Below, piece after piece: positions 1 through 7,601 of a stretch of 64,000 nt of DNA; the stretch's first letter is position 1; the number at the start of each line of letters is the position of its first letter. Both the position numbers and the translations under genes were made by a program. The stretch comes from Shinella kummerowiae (GTDB lineage: Bacteria > Pseudomonadota > Alphaproteobacteria > Rhizobiales > Rhizobiaceae), in NCBI RefSeq assembly GCF_009827055.1, contig NZ_WUMK01000003.1:310001-374000 (forward strand), given 5' to 3'. The notes below the pieces were generated by a model, which saw only the letters and a program-made list of their open reading frames with translations, did not search any database and had not been told where the DNA came from.

Positions 1-140
1 CTCTCGAAATCCTGAAGGGAGCGCTTGTCCCACTCGACGGCGATCCCCGTCTTGCGCAACCAATCCTCCGAGCACACCACCATCGGGTCATAACCACGCG
101 GATGGCTCCAGGTCATGCCCTTGAGGGTGATCGTGCTCAT
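1..140 (-). CDS. ABC transporter solute-binding protein, N-terminal 46 codons only
   Basis: Partial gene running off the left edge; only the N-terminus is visible. It opens with MSTITLKGMTWSHPRGYDPM and continues to a WDKRSLQDFE stretch, which I recognise from extracellular solute-binding proteins that sit beside CoA transferases in rhizobia. The substrate is unknown. No signal peptide is visible: the protein starts directly in the mature-like sequence. Its ATG overlaps the TGA of the CoA-transferase gene (ATGA), so the two are translationally coupled. The rest of the operon lies outside the window. The family call rests on a short stretch, so confidence is moderate. Confidence 0.6.
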   Translation of the reverse strand, partial: MSTITLKGMTWSHPRGYDPMVVCSEDWLRKTGIAVEWDKRSLQDFE

Positions 141-1294
141 CGGGTGAATTCCGCGCGTATGCGATCGCTGTGCTCGCCGACCCGTGGCGCGGCACGGCCA
201 CCGGAGGGACGACGGCCATCGACGCGGACCGGGCAGCGGGTCGTGCCGATCGAAACGTCGTCCTCGCGCGTCACCGTCTGCAACATGTCGAGGACGCGGA
301 ACCCGTCGCTCGAAAGAAGTTCCGGCCATTCCAGCACCTTGGAGCACCAGATATCGGCGGGCTCGAGGATGGCAAGCCAATGCTCGACCGTCTGCGTCGC
401 GATACGTTCGGCGATGATCTGCTTGATGGCATCGCGCGCCGTGAACCACGCCTTGCTGTCATCGCGGAAGGGCGCAAGCACTTCGATCTGCAACAGATCC
501 TGCAAGCGGCCGATCGGCGTCATGGCGATCGCCAGATAGCCATCCTTGGCCGGATAGACGCCATAGGGCGCGGAGAGGTAGGCATGCGCGCTGCGGAAAC
601 CGGAACGTTTCGGCCGGCGACCACCATCGTTCAGATGGGTGGTCAACACCTCGAACTGGAAATCGACCAGGCTTTCGAGCAGGCTTGTCTGGATAAAAGC
701 GCCCTTGCCGGAAATACCGCGGCGCACGAGTGCCGCGAGAATGCCCTGACAGGCATTGGCGCCGGCGAGCATGTCGGCAACCGCCAGACCGAAGGGTACC
801 GGCCCCTGCTCTTCGTCGCCGTTCAGCCACATCAGGCCGGAGCGCGCCTGCGCCAGCAGGTCCTGCCCCGGTCGCATCACCCAGGGACCATCTTCGCCAT
901 AACCGCTGATCGAGGCATAGACGATGGACGGGTTGATCGCCTTCACCGCCGCGTAGTCGAGGCCAAGCCGCTCGATGACCCCCGGCCGAAAGTTCTGGAT
1001 CAGCACATCGGCCTTCGCAATGAGCGTGCGCAGAAAGGCGAGATCGTCGGGGTTCTTGAGATCGACGCCGAGGCTTTCCTTGCCGCGGTTGATGGCGTGG
1101 AACAGCGTCGAATCACCGCCCACCTCCGTGTCGCTGAGATAGAGCCGGCGCGAGAGATCGCCACCATCCGGCCGCTCGATCTTGATGACCCGGGCGCCGA
1201 GATCAAGCAGCCGCAACGAACAATAGGGGCCAGAGAGAAACTGACTCATATCGAGCACGGTCAGGCCGGCCAGGAGCGGCGTATCATCCTGCAT
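137..1294 (-). CDS. CaiB/BaiF family CoA transferase
   Basis: A 385-residue class III CoA transferase that moves CoA between carboxylic acids in the cytoplasm. The N-terminal block has the family pattern: LAGLTVLDMSQFLSGPYCS, then DLGARVIKIERPDGGD, then LFHAINRGKESLGVDLKNP. NFRPGVIERLGLDY and a YASISGYGEDGPW segment follow, and the GxGxxG-type turn and the Asp-containing core are kept. The length is typical (380-410 residues). It is the first visible gene of a minus-strand operon and overlaps the downstream solute-binding protein by ATGA. The coupling suggests that the imported substrate is a carboxylate activated by CoA transfer (inference). The acyl substrate cannot be told from sequence. 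Confidence 0.9.
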   Translation of the reverse strand: MQDDTPLLAGLTVLDMSQFLSGPYCSLRLLDLGARVIKIERPDGGDLSRRLYLSDTEVGGDSTLFHAINRGKESLGVDLKNPDDLAFLRTLIAKADVLIQNFRPGVIERLGLDYAAVKAINPSIVYASISGYGEDGPWVMRPGQDLLAQARSGLMWLNGDEEQGPVPFGLAVADMLAGANACQGILAALVRRGISGKGAFIQTSLLESLVDFQFEVLTTHLNDGGRRPKRSGFRSAHAYLSAPYGVYPAKDGYLAIAMTPIGRLQDLLQIEVLAPFRDDSKAWFTARDAIKQIIAERIATQTVEHWLAILEPADIWCSKVLEWPELLSSDGFRVLDMLQTVTREDDVSIGTTRCPVRVDGRRPSGGRAAPRVGEHSDRIRAEFTR

Positions 1295-1405
1295 TCACAT
1301 ATCCTCCAGCCGCGACAATGGTCGACCGCGCTTTCATTCTTATTTGAATTATCATTTCATATGTGAGTTTTCGTTTCAAGCCCACAGCGGTATCATCACT
1401 TGACC

Positions 1406-1441
1406 CGTTCAAGCGCACCCGGCGCCGAATGCGCTTGAACG
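1406..1441. promoter_or_regulatory. 12-bp perfect inverted repeat, operator or hairpin
   Basis: CGTTCAAGCGCA at 1406-1417 is repeated in inverse at 1430-1441 (TGCGCTTGAACG), around a 12-base spacer. It sits mid-way between two divergent promoters with no T-run after either arm. A regulator operator is therefore more likely than a terminator (inference). Confidence 0.5.
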
Positions 1442-1497
1442 CGTCATCGAAATATTCGACGGGAAAGCCGAATTATGATTTCGCTCTATGCCGGATT

Positions 1498-1521
1498 ATA
1501 CGCTCGATACGCAGAGTGTAT
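1498..1521. promoter_or_regulatory. Imperfect inverted repeat upstream of MDR gene
   Basis: ATACGCTC (1498-1505) and GAGTGTAT (1514-1521) match as inverse arms at 7 of 8 positions around an 8-base spacer. The position upstream of the 1609 start fits an operator, possibly for the nearby LysR protein. This is weak evidence on its own. Confidence 0.3.
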
Positions 1522-1608
1522 TTAGGAAGGGAACGGCACCATCCATCGACAGGGATGCCATCCGCGTCATGCGACCCATTTTTTGAACGTCAAATCAGGA
1601 GCTTCACC

Positions 1609-2622
1609 ATGCGAGCCATCGGCTATCAGACCCCGCAACCCATCGATGCCGCCACGGCCCTCGTCGATTTCGACCTGCCGAGGCCCAAGCCGACCGGACG
1701 TGATATCCTCGTCGCCGTGCAGGCCATTTCGGTCAACCCGGTCGATACCAAGATCCGCGCCTCGGCCAAGCCTGCGGACGGGGACTGGAAGGTTCTCGGC
1801 TGGGACGCCGCCGGCACCGTCACGGCTGTGGGACCGGATGCGACTTTGTTCAAGCCGGGCGACGCGGTCTTCTATGCCGGCGCCATCAACCGGTCCGGCA
1901 CCAACGCCGAATTCCATCTGGTCGATGAACGCATCGTCGGCAAAAAGCCGGAAAGCCTCGATTTCCCGGCCGCCGCCGCCTTGCCGCTGACCTCGATCAC
2001 CGCGTGGGAAATGCTGTTCGACCGGCTGGACGTCACCCGGCCCGTGCCCGGCGCGGCAAACGCGATCGTCATCATTGGCGGTGCCGGCGGTGTCGGCTCG
2101 ATCGCGATCCAGATCGCTCGGGCGTTGACGAACCTGACGGTCATCGCCACGGCTTCCCGGCCGGAAACGCAGGATTGGGTAAAGGCGCTCGGCGCGCACC
2201 ATGTGATCGATCACCGCAAGCCGCTGGCCGCGCAGGTCGAGGCGCTCGGTATCGGCCAGCCCGCCTTCGTCTTCTCCACCACCAATACCGATGATCATCT
2301 GGGTGAGATCGTCGAATTGATCGCACCGCAAGGTCGATTCGGTCTGATCGACGACCCGAAGAAACTGAGCGCCCTGCCGTTGAAGCGTAAATCGATCTCG
2401 CTGCATTGGGAACTGATGTTCACCCGCTCGCTCTTTGCCACCGCCGATATCGAAAAGCAGCACGACCTGCTGAACCGCATCAGCGACCTGGTCGATGCCG
2501 GCAAGATCAAGTCGACGCTCAACGAAAATTTCGGCGCCATCAATGCGGCAAACCTCAAGCGCGCTCACGCCCTCATCGAGTCCGGCAGGGCCAAGGGCAA
2601 GATCGTGCTCGCCGGCTTCTGA
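1609..2622 (+). CDS. Zinc-independent MDR family alcohol dehydrogenase / quinone oxidoreductase
   Basis: A 337-residue medium-chain dehydrogenase/reductase that should reduce or oxidise a carbonyl or quinone with NAD(P)H. The N-terminal GroES-like part carries SVNPVDTKIRA and GWDAAGTVTAVG. The Rossmann fold holds IIGGAGGVGSIAIQIAR. I see no cysteine in the protein, so neither the catalytic nor the structural zinc site can form; despite the usual family name it should act as a zinc-free quinone-oxidoreductase-like enzyme. Start choice: ATG at 1609 follows AGGAG at 1597-1601 with good spacing, whereas the longer reading frame upstream has no homology. It is followed at 19 bases by the ABM monooxygenase, probably co-transcribed. 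Confidence 0.85.
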   Translation: MRAIGYQTPQPIDAATALVDFDLPRPKPTGRDILVAVQAISVNPVDTKIRASAKPADGDWKVLGWDAAGTVTAVGPDATLFKPGDAVFYAGAINRSGTNAEFHLVDERIVGKKPESLDFPAAAALPLTSITAWEMLFDRLDVTRPVPGAANAIVIIGGAGGVGSIAIQIARALTNLTVIATASRPETQDWVKALGAHHVIDHRKPLAAQVEALGIGQPAFVFSTTNTDDHLGEIVELIAPQGRFGLIDDPKKLSALPLKRKSISLHWELMFTRSLFATADIEKQHDLLNRISDLVDAGKIKSTLNENFGAINAANLKRAHALIESGRAKGKIVLAGF

Positions 2623-2641
2623 CCGCACGAGAGGAGATACC

Positions 2642-2950
2642 ATGACGATATCGACTGAAAAGCTCGTCGCCCTTGCGGTTTTGAAGGCGAGGCCCGGCAA
2701 ACGGGAGGCGTTGCAACAAGGCCTGCTCGCCCTCATCGAGCCGACGCGAGCGGAGCCCGGTAATCTCGACTATGTGTTGTTCGAGCTCCGCGACGAACCC
2801 GGCACTTTCTATATGCGCGAGGCCTTTACCAACCAGGCCGCGTTCGACGCGCATGTTGCCGCGTCGTATTTCCAGGCGTTCGCCGCGACGATCGACGATC
2901 TTCTCGAGGAACCGCTGCGCCTGATCCTCCTCGATCAGGTGTCCTCCTGA
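2642..2950 (+). CDS. Antibiotic biosynthesis monooxygenase (ABM) domain protein, putative quinol monooxygenase
   Basis: A 102-residue single-domain protein of the ABM/YgiN type: VLKARPGKREALQQGL, then EPGNLDYVLFELRDEPGTFYM, then a REAFTNQAAFDAHVAASYF segment. These small cytoplasmic dimers oxidise or cleave quinols and related compounds without a cofactor, or scavenge reactive species. GAGGAG just upstream supports the ATG at 2642. It lies directly behind the MDR oxidoreductase, and the pair resembles quinone-handling gene sets (inference). Its last 16 bases overlap the end of the convergent LysR gene. Confidence 0.8.
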   Translation: MTISTEKLVALAVLKARPGKREALQQGLLALIEPTRAEPGNLDYVLFELRDEPGTFYMREAFTNQAAFDAHVAASYFQAFAATIDDLLEEPLRLILLDQVSS

Positions 2951-3852
2951 CGGAGCAATCCGCCGCGGCCGGGAGACAGGGCCGCGGCGATACGATCGAT
3001 CAACAGCCGCACACGCCGCGGCTGCACCACGCTCGGCGGATAGACGATCTGCAGCGCCGTGCTGCCGGCCGAAAAATCCCTGAGCAGTTCGACCAGTACG
3101 CCGGAGGCCAGGTCCGCATCGACGTCGCGGATCGATTTGAGCGCGATGCCGCGGCCTTCGCGACACCAGTGCCGCACCAGCCCCCCATCGTTTGCCACGC
3201 GGCTGCCGCGTACGGTGATCTTGCGTACCGCACCATCGATGACGAAGGGCCATTCACGATCGATGTTCTGCCCAAAGCGCATGACGATGCAATCATGCCG
3301 GGCCAACTCGTCCGGATGCTGCGGCATGCCCTTGGCGTCGAGATAGGCAGGTGACGCGCAGACGACACGGCGGTTCTCCCCCAGCGCTTTTGCCCGCAGG
3401 CTGCTATCCGCGAGCACACCGTGCCGGATCGCGAAATCCATGCCCTGCCCGACGAGGTCGACATTGCCATCCGTGAGGTTGATATCGACGGTGACGGCAG
3501 GGTGCTCTTCCAGGAACGCATCGATCACCGGAACGAGCAGGCGGCGGCCAAGGTCTTCCGGCGCGCTCAACCGGATCGGCCCGGAGATGACATTCGCCCC
3601 GTGCCGCACGCGGCTTTCCATCTCCTCCGCTTCCGCCAGCAGGCGCCGCGCGCCTTCGACGAGTGCACGCCCCTCATCGGTCAGACTGATGGCGCGTGTG
3701 GTGCGGGTCAGCAGCGTCGCGCCGTAATAGGCCTCCAGCGCGGCCAGCCGTTCGGAGACGGTGGCGGGCGAAAGCCCGATCTCACGGCCCGCCACGGCAA
3801 GCCCTCCCTTTTCCACGATGCGCAGGAAGAGCGAGAGATTTTCAAGCAGCAT
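2935..3852 (-). CDS. LysR family transcriptional regulator
   Basis: A 305-residue LysR-type regulator. Residues 1-60 form the winged helix-turn-helix (LSLFLRIVEKGGLAVAGREI, then LSPATVSERLAALE and LLTRTTRAISLTDEG). The rest is the periplasmic-binding-like effector domain (SGPIRLSAPEDLGRRLLVP, then DFAIRHG and VCASPAYL). It is most like the subgroup that regulates neighbouring reductase and quinone genes. It converges on the MDR-ABM pair with a 16-base overlap of the 3' ends. Whether it controls that pair is inferred from adjacency; the effector is unknown. Confidence 0.9.
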   Translation of the reverse strand: MLLENLSLFLRIVEKGGLAVAGREIGLSPATVSERLAALEAYYGATLLTRTTRAISLTDEGRALVEGARRLLAEAEEMESRVRHGANVISGPIRLSAPEDLGRRLLVPVIDAFLEEHPAVTVDINLTDGNVDLVGQGMDFAIRHGVLADSSLRAKALGENRRVVCASPAYLDAKGMPQHPDELARHDCIVMRFGQNIDREWPFVIDGAVRKITVRGSRVANDGGLVRHWCREGRGIALKSIRDVDADLASGVLVELLRDFSAGSTALQIVYPPSVVQPRRVRLLIDRIAAALSPGRGGLLRQEDT

Positions 3853-4029
3853 TGATCGCCTATCCCGAATGATGACCTTCGGACCAAAGCAATTATCGGG
3901 TGTTTCCGCAAGTCATGGCAACGTTGCCAACTCGCTTCTCAGCTTCGGTGACCGGGAATGGCGGCAGCCGAATACCGATTGCAGCATGAAACGATGCCAC
4001 GCTTGGACTCTGTAATTTGGGGAAAAGGA

Positions 4030-4191
4030 TCAGCCGACGAGGCCGAAAACCACTGCGCTGACGAAGAGGAAAGCACCGGCGACGACGATGTTGTTGACGA
4101 GGACCTGCCGCTCTGCGCGGCGAGCGCGGCGATCGCTAACCGCGCCGAAGGAACCAAACGTAGAACGGCCGCCGAGTTTCGTACTGCTCAT
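4030..4191 (-). CDS. Small predicted membrane protein, 53 residues
   Basis: A short gene encoding MSSTKLGGRSTFGSFGAVSD, then a basic stretch (RRARRAERQ) and one C-terminal hydrophobic segment (VLVNNIVVAGAFLFVSAVVF) ending in GLVG. That topology suggests a single-pass inner-membrane protein with a positively charged cytoplasmic N-terminus. The ATG at 4191 follows an AAGGGA ribosome site; an in-frame upstream start at 4248 would add a low-complexity leader and is less likely. I recall similar short hypothetical proteins in rhizobia but no function. It stands alone between the LysR gene and the saccharopine-dehydrogenase-like gene. Confidence 0.55.
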   Translation of the reverse strand: MSSTKLGGRSTFGSFGAVSDRRARRAERQVLVNNIVVAGAFLFVSAVVFGLVG

Positions 4192-4351
4192 GCCATCATC
4201 CCTTGCTGCGGAGGCCGCGTTCCCGGTCTCTCCTGAGCGGACATTCATGCCCGCCCGTTCTCTGGGATCATTTATATATTATCCCTATAAGATTGGTAGG
4301 GTATTTTTTCTCAATTTCGCCACACTCGTAAACTGCCGTTTCACACTCCTG

Positions 4352-5539
4352 TCATGTGACGGTCCTGGAGATACGGAATTTCCGCTTTTCCAGTTCGGGG
4401 AAGTAGCTCGCAATGTCGAAGTAGCTCTCCGGTGCATGGACACCCGGCTTTCTCGGCATCGCCAGAATGAGCTGGGCGGCGATGGAGGCATTCATCGAGG
4501 TACAGGCATCGACATAGGGTGCATATATCGGATCCGGCGATACCGTGACCTCGACACGCACGGTGCGCTCCACCCCGTCCTTCCGGCCGCGGCCGATCGC
4601 GAAATGGATCTCATGGCTGTCCTGCGCCGGGATCTTGTCCGCATTTTTGCGGATATTGCGCTCGATCACCTTGTTCAGCACGTCGAGCGGCTTGACCTTG
4701 ATGCCGCCGATCTCGACCGGCTCGTCGAAATCGCCGAAGCCCGCCTTGACTAGGCCGACCCAGGCCTCATGTTCGCGATGCGGCAAATGCAGCTTCCAGG
4801 AAAATTCCTGAATGCCCTTCTCACGGATGCCATCGGCAAGCGGCACGGTCAGCTGCTCGGAATGCGGGGAATGCATGAATTCGCAGCGCCCCCACGGCTC
4901 CGGCAAGTTGAGGAACTCGCTGCCGCTCATCGGCGCGCATTCCACATGTTTACCGCCGTAAAACTGCGTGCTCGCATGCGCATATTCGGCAAGCACGGTC
5001 GAGACACTGTAGGGCGGCACGAGCACCGGATTTTCGTCGCCGACCAATTCGGCGGCCCAGTAGAGGTTGATCTTGTCGATCTCGTCCAGTTCATCGGCCA
5101 CCGCCCGGCAGATGACGTTCGACATGCCGGGATCCGCGCCGCAGCCGATGACCGCCGGCACGCCGGCCGCCTTGAAGCGCTCGTGCTCGGCAAGCTGTTT
5201 GACAGTGTAGGTGCCGAGGCCGCCGAGATCCATGTAGGGCACCTTGAGCGCAAGGGCGGCCTCGAAGATCGTCATCTGGAAGCCGAGCAATGTCGGCACG
5301 CAGTTGATGCAGATATCGGCGCCGGCAATTGCGGCGTTCAATGCTGCGGAATTTGTCACGTCGAGGTCGACGAGCGTGATGCGCGCATCACCGAGTTCGT
5401 TTGCCAGCGCCTCCATCTTCTCCCGCGCGGCATCGCAGAGGCGGATGGTCGTGATGTCGATGATGGCGCGGTCGGAAAGAAGGTCGCGCACGATACCGGC
5501 GCCCATGAAGCCCGCGCCGCCGAGGAGGGTGATGATCAT
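4352..5539 (-). CDS. Saccharopine dehydrogenase family NAD(P)-binding protein
   Basis: A 395-residue protein with an N-terminal Rossmann fold (MIITLLGGAGFMGAGIVRDL) and the saccharopine-dehydrogenase-family pattern ADICINCVPTLLGFQMTIFE, then YMDLGGLGTYT and VIGCGADPGMSN. Relatives reduce or oxidise C-N linked amino acid conjugates (saccharopine, carboxynorspermidine) or act on related imines. The C-terminal half is the family's substrate domain. It is the last gene of a minus-strand run behind an aldehyde dehydrogenase (24-base gap), with AAGGAC before the ATG. Pairing with the dehydrogenase and a PotABCD-type importer suggests catabolism of an amine or amino acid conjugate (inference). The actual substrate is unknown. 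Confidence 0.8.
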   Translation of the reverse strand: MIITLLGGAGFMGAGIVRDLLSDRAIIDITTIRLCDAAREKMEALANELGDARITLVDLDVTNSAALNAAIAGADICINCVPTLLGFQMTIFEAALALKVPYMDLGGLGTYTVKQLAEHERFKAAGVPAVIGCGADPGMSNVICRAVADELDEIDKINLYWAAELVGDENPVLVPPYSVSTVLAEYAHASTQFYGGKHVECAPMSGSEFLNLPEPWGRCEFMHSPHSEQLTVPLADGIREKGIQEFSWKLHLPHREHEAWVGLVKAGFGDFDEPVEIGGIKVKPLDVLNKVIERNIRKNADKIPAQDSHEIHFAIGRGRKDGVERTVRVEVTVSPDPIYAPYVDACTSMNASIAAQLILAMPRKPGVHAPESYFDIASYFPELEKRKFRISRTVT

Positions 5540-5563
5540 TGCTCTGTCCTTGATCTTAATGCG

Positions 5564-7069
5564 TCAAACGTGTTTTCGCCCGCCGTCTTCGTAGAACCAG
5601 TCGTCCGGATACGGATACCACCAGCTCTGCACCACCGGCTTGTGGTCGATGATGACCATCTTGGAACGGCGGAAGGCATCGAGGCCGAGCTTCGACAATT
5701 CGCGGCCGAGGCCGGATTTCTTCCAGCCGCCGAAGGGCAGCGCGTCGTTGTCGATCAGCGGGTTGTTGACCCAGACCATGCCGGCCTCCAGCCGGTCCGC
5801 CGCCTCCATCGCCTCCTCCAGCGAGGTGGTGAAGACGGAGGCGCCGAGGCCGAACTCGCTGTCGTTGGCCCGCTCGATCGCCTCGTCGAAATCCTTGACC
5901 CGCATGACGGCTGCCACAGGACCGAAACATTCCTCGCGCAGGATCGCCATGTCCGGAGTGCAATTTGTCAGGATTGTCGGCTCGTAGAACCAGCCGACCG
6001 GCTCGCTCTCCGGCACCTTGCCGCCGATCGCGACGGTCGCGCCTTTCGCCTTTGCATCCTCGACCAGCCGGATGACCTTCGCTCGTGCCGCCTCGCTAAC
6101 GAGCGGCCCGATCTCGGCGCGGGTGAGCCCGTTGCCGACACGCAGCCGCTTCGTCTCGGCAACGAACTTCTCGATGAAGGCGTCATGCACTGCGTCGACC
6201 ACGAAGAAACGTTCCGCCGAGGTGCAGACCTGGCCGGACATGTGGAAGGCCGCGGTGACGGTGCCGGCAGCGGCCACCTCGAGTGGCGCATGTGCGGTGA
6301 TGATCATCGGATCGGATCCGCCGGCCTCGATGACAGCGGGCTTCATCTGCGCCGCGGCGGCTATGGCCACCGCCTTGCCGGCGGCAACCGAACCGGTGAA
6401 GGCCACGGCATGGGTCTTCGGCGAGGCAATCAGCGCGCTGCCGAGCTCGACCCCGCCTGGCAGGCAGGCGATCAGGCCCTCCGGCAACGCCTCGAACACC
6501 TGCATGAACTCCAGCGTGGACAGCGTCGTCGCCGGTGCGGGCTTGATGATGCAGGCATTGCCGGACGCCAACGACGCCGCGACGGTCCAGCACATCAGCA
6601 GGATCGGAAAGTTGAACGGCATGATGTGCACGCTGGTACCAAGCGCTTCGTAGCGCGCATGCTGGAAGGAACCGGCCTGCGTGGTGCCCGCCACCTTGCC
6701 TGCCTCGTCGCGGGCCATTTCCGCGAAATAGCGGAAGGCGCCGGCGCAATTCGCCACCTCGCCGATCGCCTCCGGATAGGGTTTGCCCATCTCGCGCGAC
6801 ATCAGCTCCGCACAGTGCCGCATGTCCGTCGCCTCGATACGGTTGGCGATGCGGTGGAGGACGGTCGCACGTGTCTTGGCGTCGAGCCGCTTCCAGTCGC
6901 GCTGCGCCTTCGCGGCCGCATCGAGCACCGTTTCCAACTCCGTCAGCGTCGTATCGGCGATGATGCCAACCGTCGCGAGCGTTGCCGGGTCGATCACCGT
7001 ATGCCGGGTGCCATCGCTCGGGAGATAGGCTGGATGCCTGTAGAAGACGGGTTCGGAGGGGTTGAACAT
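5564..7069 (-). CDS. NAD(P)-dependent aldehyde dehydrogenase
   Basis: A 501-residue aldehyde dehydrogenase that oxidises an aldehyde to the acid in the cytoplasm. It shows the cofactor region (SVHIMPFNFPILLMCW), the general-base Glu (VIEAGGSDP) and the catalytic Cys near residue 282 (SGQVCTSAERF), and ends with the NNPLIDNDALPFGGWKKSG motif. The start is ATG 7069, preceded by AAGGAA. A frame open further upstream only reads through the RIME repeat and encodes no family sequence. It lies 24 bases ahead of the saccharopine-dehydrogenase-like gene and probably shares its message. The succinate-semialdehyde/aminoaldehyde type seems likely; the substrate is not resolved. Confidence 0.9.
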   Translation of the reverse strand: MFNPSEPVFYRHPAYLPSDGTRHTVIDPATLATVGIIADTTLTELETVLDAAAKAQRDWKRLDAKTRATVLHRIANRIEATDMRHCAELMSREMGKPYPEAIGEVANCAGAFRYFAEMARDEAGKVAGTTQAGSFQHARYEALGTSVHIMPFNFPILLMCWTVAASLASGNACIIKPAPATTLSTLEFMQVFEALPEGLIACLPGGVELGSALIASPKTHAVAFTGSVAAGKAVAIAAAAQMKPAVIEAGGSDPMIITAHAPLEVAAAGTVTAAFHMSGQVCTSAERFFVVDAVHDAFIEKFVAETKRLRVGNGLTRAEIGPLVSEAARAKVIRLVEDAKAKGATVAIGGKVPESEPVGWFYEPTILTNCTPDMAILREECFGPVAAVMRVKDFDEAIERANDSEFGLGASVFTTSLEEAMEAADRLEAGMVWVNNPLIDNDALPFGGWKKSGLGRELSKLGLDAFRRSKMVIIDHKPVVQSWWYPYPDDWFYEDGGRKHV

Positions 7070-7105
7070 GGCATTTTCCTTGACGTTCTGGAGGGCGGCG
7101 CGACT

Positions 7106-7214
7106 GGCCCTCATCCGCCTGCCGGCATCTTCTCCCCGCAAGCGGGGAGAAAGGACCAGCCGCAGCCTTTCGTCTCCCTCTGCCCGCTTGCGGGGAGAGG
7201 GCGGGGTGAGGGGC
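7106..7214. repeat. RIME-type rhizobial intergenic mosaic element
   Basis: About 109 bases with two nested palindromes: TCTCCCCGCAAGCGGGGAGA (7130-7149) and a second arm pair CCCGCTTGCGGGGAGAGGG near 7183-7201. The outer ends CCCTCATCCGCC and GGGGTGAGGGG also pair. This matches the Rhizobium-specific intergenic mosaic element as I know it. It separates the ALDH gene from the cupin gene and could form a strong RNA hairpin inside the operon transcript. Confidence 0.8.
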
Positions 7215-7224
7215 AAATACGCCC

Positions 7225-7572
7225 TCAGCGGATCATGTAGACCTTCTTCACCGTCTCATGGACGGTGCATTCACCCTTCCAGTCCTTGGGGAAGAAGGCG
7301 GCGGTATCCGGCGTGATCTCGATCACCTCGCCGCTTTCGTGCACATAGGTGCAGCGGCCTTCCAGGAAGTGGCAGAACTCGTCGCTGGTGACATGGCAGA
7401 ACCATTTTCCCGGCGTGCAGATCCACAGGCCGCTTTCGGACTCGCCGTTCGGGCCCTTGTAGATGACCTTGCCGGACGTGCGGCTTTCGCCCTCGATCAT
7501 GGTGGGGATCACGCCCCAATCCTTGAGGTCCGTCTCTTCCAGCGGCTTGCGCATCAGGGGGGTCGCGGTCAT
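7225..7572 (-). CDS. Cupin domain protein (DUF861/ureidoglycine-aminohydrolase-like), copy 1
   Basis: A 115-residue single cupin. The barrel is recognisable from SGLWICTPGKWFCHVTSDEF, CHFLEGRCTYVHESGEVIEI and FFPKDWKGECTVHETVKKVY, typical of the small Cupin_3/DUF861 group. The ATG at 7572 has AAGGAA upstream. It is clearly paralogous to the next gene (same length, same WxCTPG, DEFCHF, GECTV and ET blocks), so a tandem duplication is likely. It lies between the RIME element and its paralogue in the minus-strand cluster. Such cupins may be enzymes (isomerases, aminohydrolases) or ligand-binding proteins; I cannot choose. Confidence 0.8.
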   Translation of the reverse strand: MTATPLMRKPLEETDLKDWGVIPTMIEGESRTSGKVIYKGPNGESESGLWICTPGKWFCHVTSDEFCHFLEGRCTYVHESGEVIEITPDTAAFFPKDWKGECTVHETVKKVYMIR

Positions 7573-7601
7573 TGGAAATTTCCTTTCAGCTTTTGTTGGC
7601 G

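Larger units (their letters stand above)
1295..1608. promoter_or_regulatory. Divergent intergenic region between CoA-transferase operon and MDR gene
   Basis: These 314 bases carry the promoters of both divergent units. No gene is visible. An AT-rich part (1335-1375) faces the CoA-transferase gene. Two inverted repeats are listed separately (1406-1441 and 1498-1521). The second lies about 90 bases before the MDR start codon. Confidence 0.5.

Noticed and set aside
7070-7216. Possible 49-residue N-terminal extension of the aldehyde dehydrogenase
   Set aside because: The extension is a translation of the RIME repeat; ATG 7069 has a ribosome site and gives a normal-length enzyme.
4769-7240. Very long open frame (823 codons) on the plus strand
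   Set aside because: It lies antisense to the saccharopine-dehydrogenase-like and aldehyde dehydrogenase genes, which have clear motifs; its product is Arg/His/Gly-rich with no family pattern, as expected for an antisense frame in GC-rich DNA.
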